Below are positions 43,763 through 52,784 of a DNA stretch of 64,000 nucleotides, one piece after another. A program made the translations under genes and the position numbers. The stretch covers positions 7,059,014 through 7,123,013 of the forward strand of contig NZ_CP025096.1 of assembly GCF_002831565.1 (NCBI RefSeq). Direction: 5' to 3'. How positions within the stretch are numbered: the stretch's first letter is position 1; every line of letters begins with the position of its first letter. The notes under the pieces are model-generated. The model was not told the origin of the DNA. It did no database searches and worked only from the letters and a program-made list of their open reading frames with translations. Source of the stretch: Spirosoma pollinicola. Its GTDB lineage: Bacteria; Bacteroidota; Bacteroidia; Cytophagales; Spirosomataceae.

Positions 43763-43880
43763 CGACGCTGTGACATTTTGGCCTATCCATAAAACTCGCC
43801 TGATTTTTGACTGATAAAAATAGCCCGAACAGCTTATGCTCCTTTGGGTTCAAAATCGATGTTTACGACTCCTTACACAT

Positions 43881-44255
43881 ATGCTTGGAATTACTGCCGA
43901 TAATAAACTGAAACGCCTGATTGTTGTGGGCGACCGGGTGTTAATTAAACCCAAAGACGCATCAGACCGTACGAATAGTGGCTTGTATTTACCCCCAACG
44001 GTTCAGGAAAAAGAACAAGTTCAATCGGGTTACGTTATTAAAGTGGGACCGGGTTACCCTATCCCCTCGCCATCGGAAGATGAGCCCTGGAAAGAAACCA
44101 CCGAGAACGTAAAGTATATGCCGCTTCAGGCGCAGGAAGGCGACATTGCCCTGTACTTACAACGAAGCGCCATTGAATTACAATACGAAGGTGAACAGTA
44201 TGTCATTGTGCAGCAAGCATCAATTCTGATGCTGGAACGTGAGGAAGATTTATGA
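43881..44255 (+). CDS. GroES-like co-chaperonin
   Basis: About 124 residues from ATG 43881; an upstream ATG at 43836 would add 15 basic/hydrophobic residues. The GroES core is visible: LKRLIVVGDRVLIKPK, then GLYLPPTVQEKEQVQSGYVIKVGPG, and a C-terminal YVIVQQASILMLE. The family mobile loop region is DASDRTNSGLYLP. No groEL is adjacent. It is longer than GroES (97 residues), with an insert (PIPSPSEDEPWKETTENVKYM) in the middle. It may be a specialised, secondary GroES-like protein. Confidence 0.8.
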   Translation: MLGITADNKLKRLIVVGDRVLIKPKDASDRTNSGLYLPPTVQEKEQVQSGYVIKVGPGYPIPSPSEDEPWKETTENVKYMPLQAQEGDIALYLQRSAIELQYEGEQYVIVQQASILMLEREEDL

Positions 44256-44260
44256 GTAAG

Positions 44261-44311
44261 GCGGCTGGAAAGCTGCCAGCTTGAAAGACAAATTTGAGGC
44301 TGGAAAGCCGC
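44261..44311. repeat. GGCTGGAAAGCCGC repeat copies
   Basis: GCGGCTGGAAAGCTGCCAGC (44261-44280) and GGCTGGAAAGCCGC (44298-44311) belong to the same family as the inverted repeat at 30935-31027. They sit between the GroES-like gene and the DUF4174 gene. Confidence 0.55.
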
Positions 44312-44326
44312 AAAAGGACAAACACT

Positions 44327-44767
44327 ATGCGATACTATTGGTTGATACCCTTGACAATCCTGCTAATGGGATTTGCCCTTACTATGGAAAGTGTAGCGAA
44401 TCAGCAAAAATCGCTCAAAGCGATATTAACCGAAAAGAAAGACCATCGGCGCGTGCTCTTACTATACACCCGCGACGATGCCCAGCATTATAGCATTCAA
44501 CAGCAGGAAGCGTTGAACGAAGAAAAAGCGGGACTCGACGAGCGTGATCTGGATGTAATCGTTCTCCTATCCTCGCTGTTGATGGAGCCGGATCGTCAGT
44601 TTTTGATGCACGACTTCAAACTCAATCCTTCCGACGAATTTTCGGCCTGGCTAATCGGAAAAGATGGTGGTGTCAAGCAAACATACAAAAAGCCAATCGA
44701 CGTAAAAGACCTGTTCAGAATCATTGACAGCATGCCGATGCGGAGACAGGAGAAAAGTAAACCTTGA
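44327..44767 (+). CDS. DUF4174-type exported protein
   Basis: About 146 residues from ATG 44327, which gives a signal peptide or anchor (YYWLIPLTILLMGFALTM); an earlier ATG at 44294 lies inside a repeat. The rest has the DUF4174 pattern: HRRVLLLYTRDD, then LDERDLDVIVLLSS and FSAWLIGKDGGVKQTYKKP with a thioredoxin-like outline but no CxxC. Function is unknown. It ends within an inverted repeat. Confidence 0.75.
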   Translation: MRYYWLIPLTILLMGFALTMESVANQQKSLKAILTEKKDHRRVLLLYTRDDAQHYSIQQQEALNEEKAGLDERDLDVIVLLSSLLMEPDRQFLMHDFKLNPSDEFSAWLIGKDGGVKQTYKKPIDVKDLFRIIDSMPMRRQEKSKP

Positions 44768-44952
44768 CCGGGATTTTATCAAGATTTAAAAGATTAAACA
44801 CGATTATTGCACAATTACAATCTGCGTAAAACAATTCAAAGATTAGAGGATTAAACTAGATTATTTGGCATCAACAATACCCTATCCTAATAGCTCGAAG
44901 AGCTATAGTCGATAATCTTGTTTAATCCTTTAAATCTTGAAAAAATCCCGGT
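44767..44952. repeat. MITE-like element with inverted ends and internal copy
   Basis: The ends (44767-44810 and 44911-44952) are imperfect inverted repeats sharing ACCGGGATTTT, TCAAGATTTAAA and GATTAAAC. A direct, less similar copy of the GATTAAAC block sits at 44837-44866, and a small hairpin TAGCTC-GAA-GAGCTA lies in the centre. The right end overlaps the stop of the acetylesterase gene, the left end the stop of the DUF4174 gene. It probably terminates both convergent transcripts. Confidence 0.65.
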
Positions 44953-46922
44953 TAGTGCTCTTCAAACTTAGCCGCTTCTGTTATGCCTTTCCAGGTGTCG
45001 GTGCGGAAGGGAACCGCCGGGAAGTTTTCCTTATTATATAAATTCACGTCGCCATTATCGTCGGCCCAGCCATAGCGAACAGCTACGGGTATTGTTACAG
45101 AATCGGCTTGAACAACAATACTGTTGCCCTGAATAGCAGCCTTCGCGTAATAGAATTTCTTGTCGGCTCCGGCTATTTCAAAGCCTTTCAGATACCCGTA
45201 TTTGTCCTTCACCAGTAGGCCGCTCCCTCCGTTGCGGAACGTCAACACTGCCTTGTTACCCTCAACGGTCATTTTATCCAGCATTGGCCCGCGAGACACG
45301 TCACTACCCTCCTCACCAGGTTGATGATAGGCAACGCGCATGGCTTCGGCGGCTAAGCGATTACCAACGTCCAGCTTATTTTTTGGGTGAATATCCGTTC
45401 GCTCCCCAATATCTGACGTGACAGCCATGCCCGTGTTTGGCAACTGGAGCGTCATGGTTTGTGCTTCCCGCAGTTCAGCCCAGCCACTACCATGCCTGCT
45501 GTCGCCGTTAGATGCGTTGAAACTGGCTAGCTGAACAAACAGGAATGGAAAATCGTATCCCCAATGTTGACGCCAGTCCTGAATCATGAGCGGAAAGGTT
45601 TTCCGGTACTGATAGGCCCGGCCCGCGTTCGATTCCCCCTGATACCAGATGGCCCCTTCAATCGCGTAAGGTATCAGTGGATTCAGCATGGCGTTGAATA
45701 ACTGGGTCGCATAGGTATTAGGCCCTGGCTTATAAGACGATTCAAAAACACTGGCAACCCGGTATTTCCATTTTCCGGCCAGTGGAATACTAAGTCCGTC
45801 GCCCGCGAGCTTGAATTGTTCCGGGCGTCCCATTATTCCACCGCTACCACCATTGTCTGCAACGCGTATGGCAATCACATTACGACCCGGCTTCAGCAAT
45901 CCATCGGGCACAGCATAGGCACGAGGCCGCCCGCCTTTTATACTTCCCACCATCTGCCCATTTATAAAAGTCGAATCACTATCAGCAATGGACTCAATGT
46001 TTAGTGTCATTTTCTGTAGGTTGCTACCTTCGGGAATCATGATCTCCTGCCGAAACCAGACAACGCCATCTAAGGTTGGCAACCCACTCCATTCCCAATC
46101 GCCGGGCATATTCATGGATTTCCAATTCGTATCATCCAAATTGGCTCCACCCCAGGCTTGCTCCTCGGCGGCTGTTGGCAAACCGCCCTGTTGTTCCTTC
46201 ATCAGCGCCTGCGTACGGGCGGCCCCACTCTTAAGCACCTCCTCATCTGTAGCGGGTAGTTTAGCCGCAACCAGCTTGAGTTCGTCATTCTGGTTCATAG
46301 CCTCACGGCTGGTCCAGGTTTCGGAATGCGTGCCCCCCCACGAGGTGTTAATCAGGCCGATAGGTACGTTCAGTTCTTTCTGTAACTGCTTTGCGAAGAA
46401 ATACCCAACAGCCGTAAACTGAGGGGCTGTTTCTGGGGTGCATACACTCCAACTTCCGTCAATGTTATCTTTGGGTGTAAGGCTCAGGTCTTTCTTTACC
46501 AAAAGTTGACGGATGTTGGGAAAGTTGGCCGTAGGAATTTCGGTTTTGGCGTTGGCAGCTGCGGAAAGTGGCCACTCCATATTCGATTGTCCGGAGCAGA
46601 TCCATACTTCGCCCGCCAGAACGTCATCGAATGTAAGGGTGTTTTTCTTTCCCTGAACCAGCATCTGGTAAGGCCCGCCAGCTTCCATTGCGTCGAGTGT
46701 AATACGCCATTTGCCATCTTTTCCCGCCTTAACCGTCTTGATCTGTTTGTTCAGGGTCACAGTAACTTTCTCGCCCGCATCGGCCCAGCCCCACACAGGC
46801 ACGGGTTTCCGGCGTTGCAAGACCATGTGTGAACCAAAAACGTTTGGCATACGAACATCAGCAAACGTGCTTTGAACAGCCATCAAACTAAAAAAGAGCA
46901 AGTGCCAGATTAAACGATTCAT
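44952..46922 (-). CDS. Sialate O-acetylesterase
   Basis: A 656-residue exported esterase with a signal peptide (residues 5-21). SGNH/SASA-type motifs: the nucleophile serine in VWICSGQSNMEWPLS (about residue 115), GAIWYQGESNAGR with a conserved Gly-Glu (about 430) and the DIHPKNKLDVG block with the catalytic Asp-His (about 530). A beta-rich lectin-like insert (about 250-400, GDWEWSGLPTLDGVVWFRQE) splits the domain, as usual for the family. It removes O-acetyl groups from sialic acid or plant polysaccharides. No sialic-acid genes are adjacent, so polysaccharide de-acetylation is likely. Confidence 0.9.
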   Translation of the reverse strand: MNRLIWHLLFFSLMAVQSTFADVRMPNVFGSHMVLQRRKPVPVWGWADAGEKVTVTLNKQIKTVKAGKDGKWRITLDAMEAGGPYQMLVQGKKNTLTFDDVLAGEVWICSGQSNMEWPLSAAANAKTEIPTANFPNIRQLLVKKDLSLTPKDNIDGSWSVCTPETAPQFTAVGYFFAKQLQKELNVPIGLINTSWGGTHSETWTSREAMNQNDELKLVAAKLPATDEEVLKSGAARTQALMKEQQGGLPTAAEEQAWGGANLDDTNWKSMNMPGDWEWSGLPTLDGVVWFRQEIMIPEGSNLQKMTLNIESIADSDSTFINGQMVGSIKGGRPRAYAVPDGLLKPGRNVIAIRVADNGGSGGIMGRPEQFKLAGDGLSIPLAGKWKYRVASVFESSYKPGPNTYATQLFNAMLNPLIPYAIEGAIWYQGESNAGRAYQYRKTFPLMIQDWRQHWGYDFPFLFVQLASFNASNGDSRHGSGWAELREAQTMTLQLPNTGMAVTSDIGERTDIHPKNKLDVGNRLAAEAMRVAYHQPGEEGSDVSRGPMLDKMTVEGNKAVLTFRNGGSGLLVKDKYGYLKGFEIAGADKKFYYAKAAIQGNSIVVQADSVTIPVAVRYGWADDNGDVNLYNKENFPAVPFRTDTWKGITEAAKFEEH

Positions 46923-47023
46923 TAGTAGCTATAATTTTAGTTATTTGTCTATGCCAACCCGGCAGGGGCCGCTACTCTAAAAGATAAAATTCTAGGTTTA
47001 TCCTTATCGATTAACAACTATTC

Positions 47024-47920
47024 ATGGCAGCAAAAGCGGTTGAACGCATTTTACTTACAGGCGCTAGCGGAAATATTGGACAGGAAACCTTACGGTCGTT
47101 AGAACAATCTCCTGATAGAAAGCAATTTAGTATTGTTTCAGGACAGCGTGATCCAGAAAAATGGATTAACAACTCAGGAATACAACCAGATGAATCTGTT
47201 TACTTCGATTTTGAAAATCCATCCCGATTCGATGAAATTCTGAAAGGTATTAGCCGGGTTCTTCTTGTCCGGCCACCTCAACTGGCCGACGTAGATACGA
47301 TTTTTAAACCATTTGTTGACGCGATGCAACGGGCTGGTATAAGGCAAGTTGTCTTTTTATCGCTTCAGGGCGCAGAGAACAACCCAGTCACACCTCACCA
47401 CAAAATTGAGCAGTTGATTGTTGACGCGAATATACCGTTCACGTTTTTACGGCCGAGCTTTTTCATGCAGAATTTAAGCACAACCCACCGCGATGAGATA
47501 CGGCTTCGAAACGAAATCTTTGTACCGGCAGGAAAGGGTCGAACCAGCTTTATTGATGCTCGGGATATTGGCGAGGTTGCTGCTCTGGCCCTAACAAGCC
47601 AAACAAGCGAGTTCATGTTTCGGAGTTATGAACTAACGGGCTCAGAAGCCCTTACATACGCTGAAATAGCGCAGATATTGACAGACATATTGGGTCGAAA
47701 AATCACATACCGAAACCCATCTATATTGAGGTTTGTCTGGCAGAAATGGAAAAAGGAGCACTTGCCTCTGGGGTTTGTCCTAGTTATGGTAGCACTCTAC
47801 ACCTTATCGAAACTAGGTAAAGCAGCTACCCTCACACACGAAACAGAGCAAGTGCTTGGACGTCTTCCGCGTACGTTCAAGCAATTTGTTGAAGACTACC
47901 AAACAGTCTGGATGCCGTGA
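47024..47920 (+). CDS. NmrA-like NAD(P)-binding oxidoreductase
   Basis: A 298-residue Rossmann-fold protein of the atypical short-chain dehydrogenase / NmrA type. The cofactor motif is LLTGASGNIGQE (residues 9-20). VVFLSLQGAENNP and FTFLRPSFFMQNL are typical of NAD(P)H:quinone-reductase-like or NmrA regulators. The Tyr-x3-Lys motif of classic SDRs is absent. A hydrophobic segment near residue 245 (GFVLVMVALYTLSKL) is unusual. Substrate unknown. It converges on the next gene with a 2-base gap. Confidence 0.75.
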   Translation: MAAKAVERILLTGASGNIGQETLRSLEQSPDRKQFSIVSGQRDPEKWINNSGIQPDESVYFDFENPSRFDEILKGISRVLLVRPPQLADVDTIFKPFVDAMQRAGIRQVVFLSLQGAENNPVTPHHKIEQLIVDANIPFTFLRPSFFMQNLSTTHRDEIRLRNEIFVPAGKGRTSFIDARDIGEVAALALTSQTSEFMFRSYELTGSEALTYAEIAQILTDILGRKITYRNPSILRFVWQKWKKEHLPLGFVLVMVALYTLSKLGKAATLTHETEQVLGRLPRTFKQFVEDYQTVWMP

Positions 47921-47922
47921 TA

Positions 47923-48831
47923 TCAACGAATGTGTGGCGTTTTCCCCCGCACCTCAAGGGCGTTGTTCAAATGCCGGCGAATGGCATACGTATAACGTAC
48001 AGTAAAGCCATAACTCATACCGCTGCCATCGCCAACCAGTTGCGCCCTCTCGACCGATGTCCGGCTCCCAACAGCAGCAACGTTGCCATTTGGCGAGTTA
48101 GGGTAATTGACCGCATACGTCACGTTTGTGGTCAGTGCATTGCCCAGGCCCCAGAATTTACGGACAGAAAAACCCAGATCTATTGAGTTACTCAGCTTTA
48201 TATTGTATTCAGCACCCAGCTCAGCGAGGGTAGTAACACTGCCATTCACCTGTGTATCGCTGGTCAGGCGAAGCGTATCGGGGGTCTCCCGACGGCCACT
48301 ATACCGATAGCCTAATAACGAGAATTGACCTGCCTGCTGTCCACTGTTTGGCACGAGCCACATGCCTCCGGTTAACCAGAATCCCGAACGCAACCAGGGT
48401 TTACTGGTGGACACAATAAGACGCTTTCCACGAAGACCGAACGCACTTGGCGATGTGCTGTACCGAAACACAAGGGGAGAGCTGGCATTCGTTACTGATA
48501 CCTGCGTATGAATGGGCATTCGGGCGTATCCGCCTTCTATGGCCCATCGTTCGCGATACGACCAGCCAATTACGGCACCCCAACCTAACTTACCCACCAG
48601 GTCGGTCTTCAGCAATCCATCAATTGAATTATCGAGTTTGGCGCGGTCTGTTCTTACAAATCCATCCAGCGCCACATACCAGCGGCTTTTTATAGCAGGC
48701 CCACCATATTTTGTGAGCAAACGGTCGTATTGATGACTCCGCTCCGGCAACCGATAGTAGTCCGTAATACCCTGGCCACAGGCAGGTAGTACGGCGAGTC
48801 CGAGTAGTACGTACAGCAAGTAGCGTTTCAT
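47923..48831 (-). CDS. Outer-membrane beta-barrel-like protein of unknown function
   Basis: About 302 residues from ATG 48831, giving a signal (MKRYLLYVLLGLAVLPACGQ) that could be cleaved after CGQ or lipidated at the cysteine. The body has alternating hydrophobic strands with aromatic ends (LGWGAVIGWSYRERWAIEGG, LGAEYNIKLSNSIDLGFSVR, YGFTVRYTYAIRR), which suggests a small barrel. No family is recognised. Two more ATGs lie upstream (48834, 48858). It is transcribed alone. Confidence 0.6.
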   Translation of the reverse strand: MKRYLLYVLLGLAVLPACGQGITDYYRLPERSHQYDRLLTKYGGPAIKSRWYVALDGFVRTDRAKLDNSIDGLLKTDLVGKLGWGAVIGWSYRERWAIEGGYARMPIHTQVSVTNASSPLVFRYSTSPSAFGLRGKRLIVSTSKPWLRSGFWLTGGMWLVPNSGQQAGQFSLLGYRYSGRRETPDTLRLTSDTQVNGSVTTLAELGAEYNIKLSNSIDLGFSVRKFWGLGNALTTNVTYAVNYPNSPNGNVAAVGSRTSVERAQLVGDGSGMSYGFTVRYTYAIRRHLNNALEVRGKTPHIR

Positions 48832-48999
48832 CATCGAGTATCGGTTAGAGCGTTTCACAAATAACGCGATAAACGTTTGTTTGTTAACTACTTATACTCA
48901 TTTTAATTCGTGTACGGCCAATTTAGTTAACACCTGTACCAAATCATGTGTGAGAATGTCCACTATTAAGTAATAATACGCTACTTCACAGCCTATTAT

Positions 49000-49040
49000 A
49001 AACAACAAAACCCAGCCACGAAGGCCAGGTTTTGTTGTTT
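49000..49040. terminator. Bidirectional terminator downstream of the DUF2911 gene
   Basis: AAACAACAAAACC (49000-49012) pairs with GGTTTTGTTGTTT (49028-49040), with an inner partial stem. It is about 40 bases past the DUF2911 stop on the minus strand. The flanking run is T-rich on either strand. Confidence 0.8.
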
Positions 49041-49079
49041 GTAAATCCGTAAATTAGATAAAGGAGCTTACCCCTTTTC

Positions 49080-49607
49080 TCAGCCGTGTTTCATCACAGG
49101 CACCGAAATCGCCATATTGTCCCAGGCAATTGAAATGCTGCTGTTTGCGGGGGTGATCGTTAATTTTTCGAGAGGTGTTTTGTTCATCGAAACTGGCACT
49201 TTCACCATTGCAACGTCTGTACCTTTAATTTTTTCGTAGTCATAAGCACCCCACTGACCCAGTGTGCTGTTCAGAATAACGCTCCACTCTTTTTCGCCGG
49301 GAATAGTAAACAGCGTGTATGTACCCGCTTTCACCATCTTACCGCCAAACATAACGTCGCTCTTAAATGTCACTTCGGTTGCGTTGTTGGCACCTGTCCG
49401 CCATACTTTACCATATTTCTCGAGGCTGTTTGATGCATCGGCACCAAAAATAACCCGACCTTTCTTGGAAGGCTGGCCATAAACTACTTTAATGTTCTTG
49501 TCTGGGCTTTCGACAGTTACTTTAGGACTTGCGGGTGCTTTGTCCTGCGCTTGTACCAACGATACCGTTGCAAAAAGGAAAGCCAAAAGGGCAACTAAAT
49601 TTTTCAT
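49080..49607 (-). CDS. DUF2911-family exported protein
   Basis: A 175-residue protein with a signal peptide (ending VQAQ, about residue 20). The DUF2911 pattern is clear: DKNIKVVYGQPSKKGRVIFG, KYGKVWRTGANNATEVTFKS, AGTYTLFTIPGEKEWSVILN and a final ISIAWDNMAISVPV. The family is common in Bacteroidota and of unknown function, probably periplasmic. It is transcribed alone with a 250-base upstream gap in which I see no clear -33/-7 pair. Confidence 0.88.
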   Translation of the reverse strand: MKNLVALLAFLFATVSLVQAQDKAPASPKVTVESPDKNIKVVYGQPSKKGRVIFGADASNSLEKYGKVWRTGANNATEVTFKSDVMFGGKMVKAGTYTLFTIPGEKEWSVILNSTLGQWGAYDYEKIKGTDVAMVKVPVSMNKTPLEKLTITPANSSISIAWDNMAISVPVMKHG

Positions 49608-49857
49608 GTGTCAATGATTGGTTTTAAGGTGATCTCTTTCTAAACGATACAAAGTAAACGATAGTTTTTGGAGAAGTATATAAAGATTGACAGAGCACTG
49701 ATTTTATGATTCATATTGGATGGCCTTATTTTCATTGAAAAATCATAATGGTTCATAAAAAACATAAAAATCAGCGTTCTCTTATCAAGTTAAAGATTGG
49801 TATTTTTAACTTTACGATCGTATGTAAGCATACCTTTTCCTAATCGCATCAGCCCAC

Positions 49858-51663
49858 ATGGCAACAACTTATTTCAGCAAGCGTAATCTTCAGTTCCTTC
49901 TACACGAAGTCTTCAAAGCAGAAGAACTGACTAAATATGAGTACTTCAGTGCCCATGACCGCGAAACTTTCAATCTTGTGCTCGACTCGGCAACATACAT
50001 AGCCGATACGATCATGCACCCCTATTTGAAAGATGTGGATAAGAACCAGCCTGAACTAAAAAATGGGCAGGTTACGGTTCATCCTAAAGTAAAGGAATAC
50101 CTTAAAGCTATGGGCGAAGCTGGCCTGATTGGGGCTGGTTTCCCATTTGAACATGGCGGGCAGCAATTGCCCGAAATGATTAGCTCGTGCGTAGGTTTTA
50201 TTCTAATGGCGGCTAATAATGGCATGATGTATACCGGCCTGACCTCCGGTGCCGCCCACCTGATCACCTCGTTCGGGTCGGCCCAACTGAGTGAATTTTA
50301 CGTACCAAAACTGTTGGATGGAACCTGGCAGGGTACAATGGCCCTCACCGAACCGCAGGCCGGTTCGTCACTATCCGATGTAACAACCTCGGCAACGCCC
50401 CAGCCCGACGGTACCTACACGATTAAAGGCCAGAAAGTGTTTATTTCGGCGGGCGACCATGATGCGTGCGAGAATATTATTCACCTGATGCTGGCACGAA
50501 TTGAGGGCGCTCCAATGGGCACAAAAGGCATTTCGCTGTTTGTCGTCCCTAAATACCGCCCCGATGGTACGGGTAATTTCATTGATAACGATGTTGTGTC
50601 AACGGGCGTTTACCATAAAATGGGGCAGAAAGGCGTTCCCGCCATGCACCTCACAATGGGGTCCAGCGATAACACGATTGGCTATATTGTTGGGGAGCCA
50701 CACCAGGGCTTGCCCTATATGTTTCAGATGATGAACGAAGCCCGCATTGGTGTGGGCATGACGGCGGCCGCTATTGCCACTGCGGCCTATTATGCGGCCC
50801 TGCAATACGCCCGTGAACGCCCGCAAAGCCGACGATTGAACGAGAAAAATCGCCTTGATTCGCCCCAAACGGCAATCATCAATCACCCAGATGTTCGGCG
50901 GATGCTGTTGTTCCAGAAAGCGGTAACGGAGGGTGCTTTATCCGTACTTATCGAAGCGGCCCGCCTGTATGACATTAGCGAAGTAGCCGAAGGTGACGAA
51001 AAAGAAAACGCGTTTTTGATGCTCGATCTGTTGATGCCCGTTGCCAAATCCTACCCCTCCGAGATGGGTGTACAGTCGGTAAGTCAGAGTTTGCAAACGT
51101 TTGGTGGGTACGGTTTTACGGAAGACTTCCCGGTTGAGCAACTGTATCGCGACATACGGATAACGCCTATTTATGAGGGCACAACGGGCATTCAGGCGCA
51201 GGACCTCCTTGGTCGCAAGATGACGATGAAGGGCGGCAAAGCACCCCAACTATTATTTGCCGAGATCAACAAACTAATTGGCGAAGCCAGCACGTTCGAT
51301 GACCTGAAACCCTACGCCGACCAGCTCACTGCCGAACTCAAGGGTATACAGGACGTGATGGCGAGCTTAGTGCCTCATGTCCAGAAAGGTGATATTGAAC
51401 GCTATTTATCGGATGCAACCTTGTTCCTGGAAATGTTCGGTATTGTTGTGGTGGCGTGGCAGTGGCTCAAGCAGGCGGTTGTGGCGAAGCAAGCGCTCTT
51501 GACCCAAAATCCGCAGGGCGACGATCTGGTCTTTTATGAAGGCAAAATTCACACGATGAAGTTCTATTTTCACTACGAAGTCCCAAAAACGCTGGGTCTG
51601 GCGGTGCGTCTGAAAGACACCGAAGTCCTGACGATTGTGTCTGAGAAAGAGCTGGCGTTGTAA
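49858..51663 (+). CDS. Acyl-CoA dehydrogenase, long form
   Basis: A 601-residue FAD enzyme for alpha-beta oxidation of an acyl-CoA. Marks are MALTEPQAGSSLSDVTTSA (FAD/substrate block, near 160), QTFGGYGFTEDFPVEQLYRD (near 415) and the catalytic-base region PIYEGTTGIQAQDLLGRK (near 440). The extra C-terminal helical domain of ~130 residues matches the 600-residue bacterial forms (acyl-CoA dehydrogenases of the AidB/FadE-like group). No electron-transfer flavoprotein or other beta-oxidation genes are adjacent. It has a strong terminator after it. Confidence 0.93.
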   Translation: MATTYFSKRNLQFLLHEVFKAEELTKYEYFSAHDRETFNLVLDSATYIADTIMHPYLKDVDKNQPELKNGQVTVHPKVKEYLKAMGEAGLIGAGFPFEHGGQQLPEMISSCVGFILMAANNGMMYTGLTSGAAHLITSFGSAQLSEFYVPKLLDGTWQGTMALTEPQAGSSLSDVTTSATPQPDGTYTIKGQKVFISAGDHDACENIIHLMLARIEGAPMGTKGISLFVVPKYRPDGTGNFIDNDVVSTGVYHKMGQKGVPAMHLTMGSSDNTIGYIVGEPHQGLPYMFQMMNEARIGVGMTAAAIATAAYYAALQYARERPQSRRLNEKNRLDSPQTAIINHPDVRRMLLFQKAVTEGALSVLIEAARLYDISEVAEGDEKENAFLMLDLLMPVAKSYPSEMGVQSVSQSLQTFGGYGFTEDFPVEQLYRDIRITPIYEGTTGIQAQDLLGRKMTMKGGKAPQLLFAEINKLIGEASTFDDLKPYADQLTAELKGIQDVMASLVPHVQKGDIERYLSDATLFLEMFGIVVVAWQWLKQAVVAKQALLTQNPQGDDLVFYEGKIHTMKFYFHYEVPKTLGLAVRLKDTEVLTIVSEKELAL

Positions 51664-51680
51664 ATTAAGCTTATCGCTCA

Positions 51681-51718
51681 GGCAAAAAGGCCGCCCTGTG
51701 AAGGGCGGCCTTTTTGCC
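51681..51718 (+). terminator. Terminator after the acyl-CoA dehydrogenase gene
   Basis: A perfect 17-bp stem (51681-51697 with 51702-51718) with four-base loop, GC-rich in the inner half and A/T-rich outside. It starts 18 bases after the stop. Confidence 0.92.
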
Positions 51719-51768
51719 TTCTTACTATGTTTTTTACGGTTTATCAAGCTTCTAATTCCCAGAACCTT

Positions 51769-51776
51769 TACCTTTG
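51769..51776 (+). promoter_or_regulatory. Promoter -7 element for the YheT-type hydrolase
   Basis: TACCTTTG, followed by CGCC, matches TAnnTTTG. It lies 25 bases before the preferred start (51802) and inside the longer possible reading frame, which supports the shorter one. Confidence 0.5.
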
Positions 51777-51801
51777 CGCCTTCAATCGCCCGCGCCCGGT
51801 A

Positions 51802-52773
51802 ATGCCGCTGATTGCCCCATCAAGTTATATGCCGCCTGCCCGCTTGTGGAACGGCCATCTGCAAACCATCATTCCCTCGCTGTTTCGTAGGGTTTCCTCG
51901 AATTATGTTCGAGACCGGATCGATACGCCCGATGATGACTTTCTGGATCTGGACTGGAGCAGGGCAACAGAGAAAAACGACACCCTGATTATTCTTACAC
52001 ATGGTCTTGAGGGCAGTTCAACAAGTTCGTATCTGGCCGGCATGGTCAATCACCTGACAAAAAACGGCTTTGACTGCCTGGCCTGGCATTTCCGCTCGTG
52101 TAGTGGCGAAATGAACCGTCAGAAACGATTTTATCACATCGGCGAAACCAGCGATCTACACTTCGTTGTCCAACACGCCCTATCAAAAGGTTATCAGACT
52201 ATATACCTCATGGGCTTCAGTGCGGGCGGCAACGTCACACTAAAATACATTGGTGAGAACGGTACAACTCTACATCCAGCCATTAAAAAGGCGGTCGTTT
52301 TTTCGGTTCCGGTCCATTTAATGGGCTCGGCCCGGCGACTTGAACAGTGGGATAGTCTGGTTTATAATTATCGTTTTAACCGAACGCTCAAGCGGAAAAT
52401 TTTGCAAAAAGCGGCCGTTATGCCGGGCGTCTTTCCAACAGAAGCCTTATCTAATGTTCGATCAATTCGGGAGTTCGATAACCTGTTTACGGCCCCCATG
52501 AACGGATTTCGGGACGTAACTGACTATTACACCCGAAGTAGTGCACTCCAGTTCATACCTGACATAGCCATTCCAACCTTACTTGTGAATGCGAAGAATG
52601 ACCCGTTTTTATCACCCGAATGTTTCCCAACAGAATTAGGCCGGGAACTAGCCAACGTCTGGATGGAGTTTCCCGAACAAGGCGGCCACTGTGGATTTCC
52701 ACCACATACTGGCAAAATTCAGGGCACCTACTGGTCGGAAGAGCGAGCCTTGCAGTTTTTTGTGAATCAATAA
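51802..52773 (+). CDS. YheT-family alpha/beta hydrolase
   Basis: About 323 residues from ATG 51802; an in-frame ATG at 51727 precedes the likely promoter and is rejected. Family blocks: PARLWNGHLQTIIPSLFRR near the start, LTHGLEGSSTSSYLAGM (oxyanion loop), WHFRSCSGEMNR and the nucleophile elbow LMGFSAGGNVTLKYIGE (serine about residue 143). The catalytic aspartate is in NAKNDPFLSPE and the histidine in GGHCGFP. YheT/ABHD1-3 proteins are lipase-like; the substrate is unknown. It precedes the MNT antitoxin gene by 11 bases. Confidence 0.87.
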   Translation: MPLIAPSSYMPPARLWNGHLQTIIPSLFRRVSSNYVRDRIDTPDDDFLDLDWSRATEKNDTLIILTHGLEGSSTSSYLAGMVNHLTKNGFDCLAWHFRSCSGEMNRQKRFYHIGETSDLHFVVQHALSKGYQTIYLMGFSAGGNVTLKYIGENGTTLHPAIKKAVVFSVPVHLMGSARRLEQWDSLVYNYRFNRTLKRKILQKAAVMPGVFPTEALSNVRSIREFDNLFTAPMNGFRDVTDYYTRSSALQFIPDIAIPTLLVNAKNDPFLSPECFPTELGRELANVWMEFPEQGGHCGFPPHTGKIQGTYWSEERALQFFVNQ

Positions 52774-52784
52774 AAGCAAATGAT

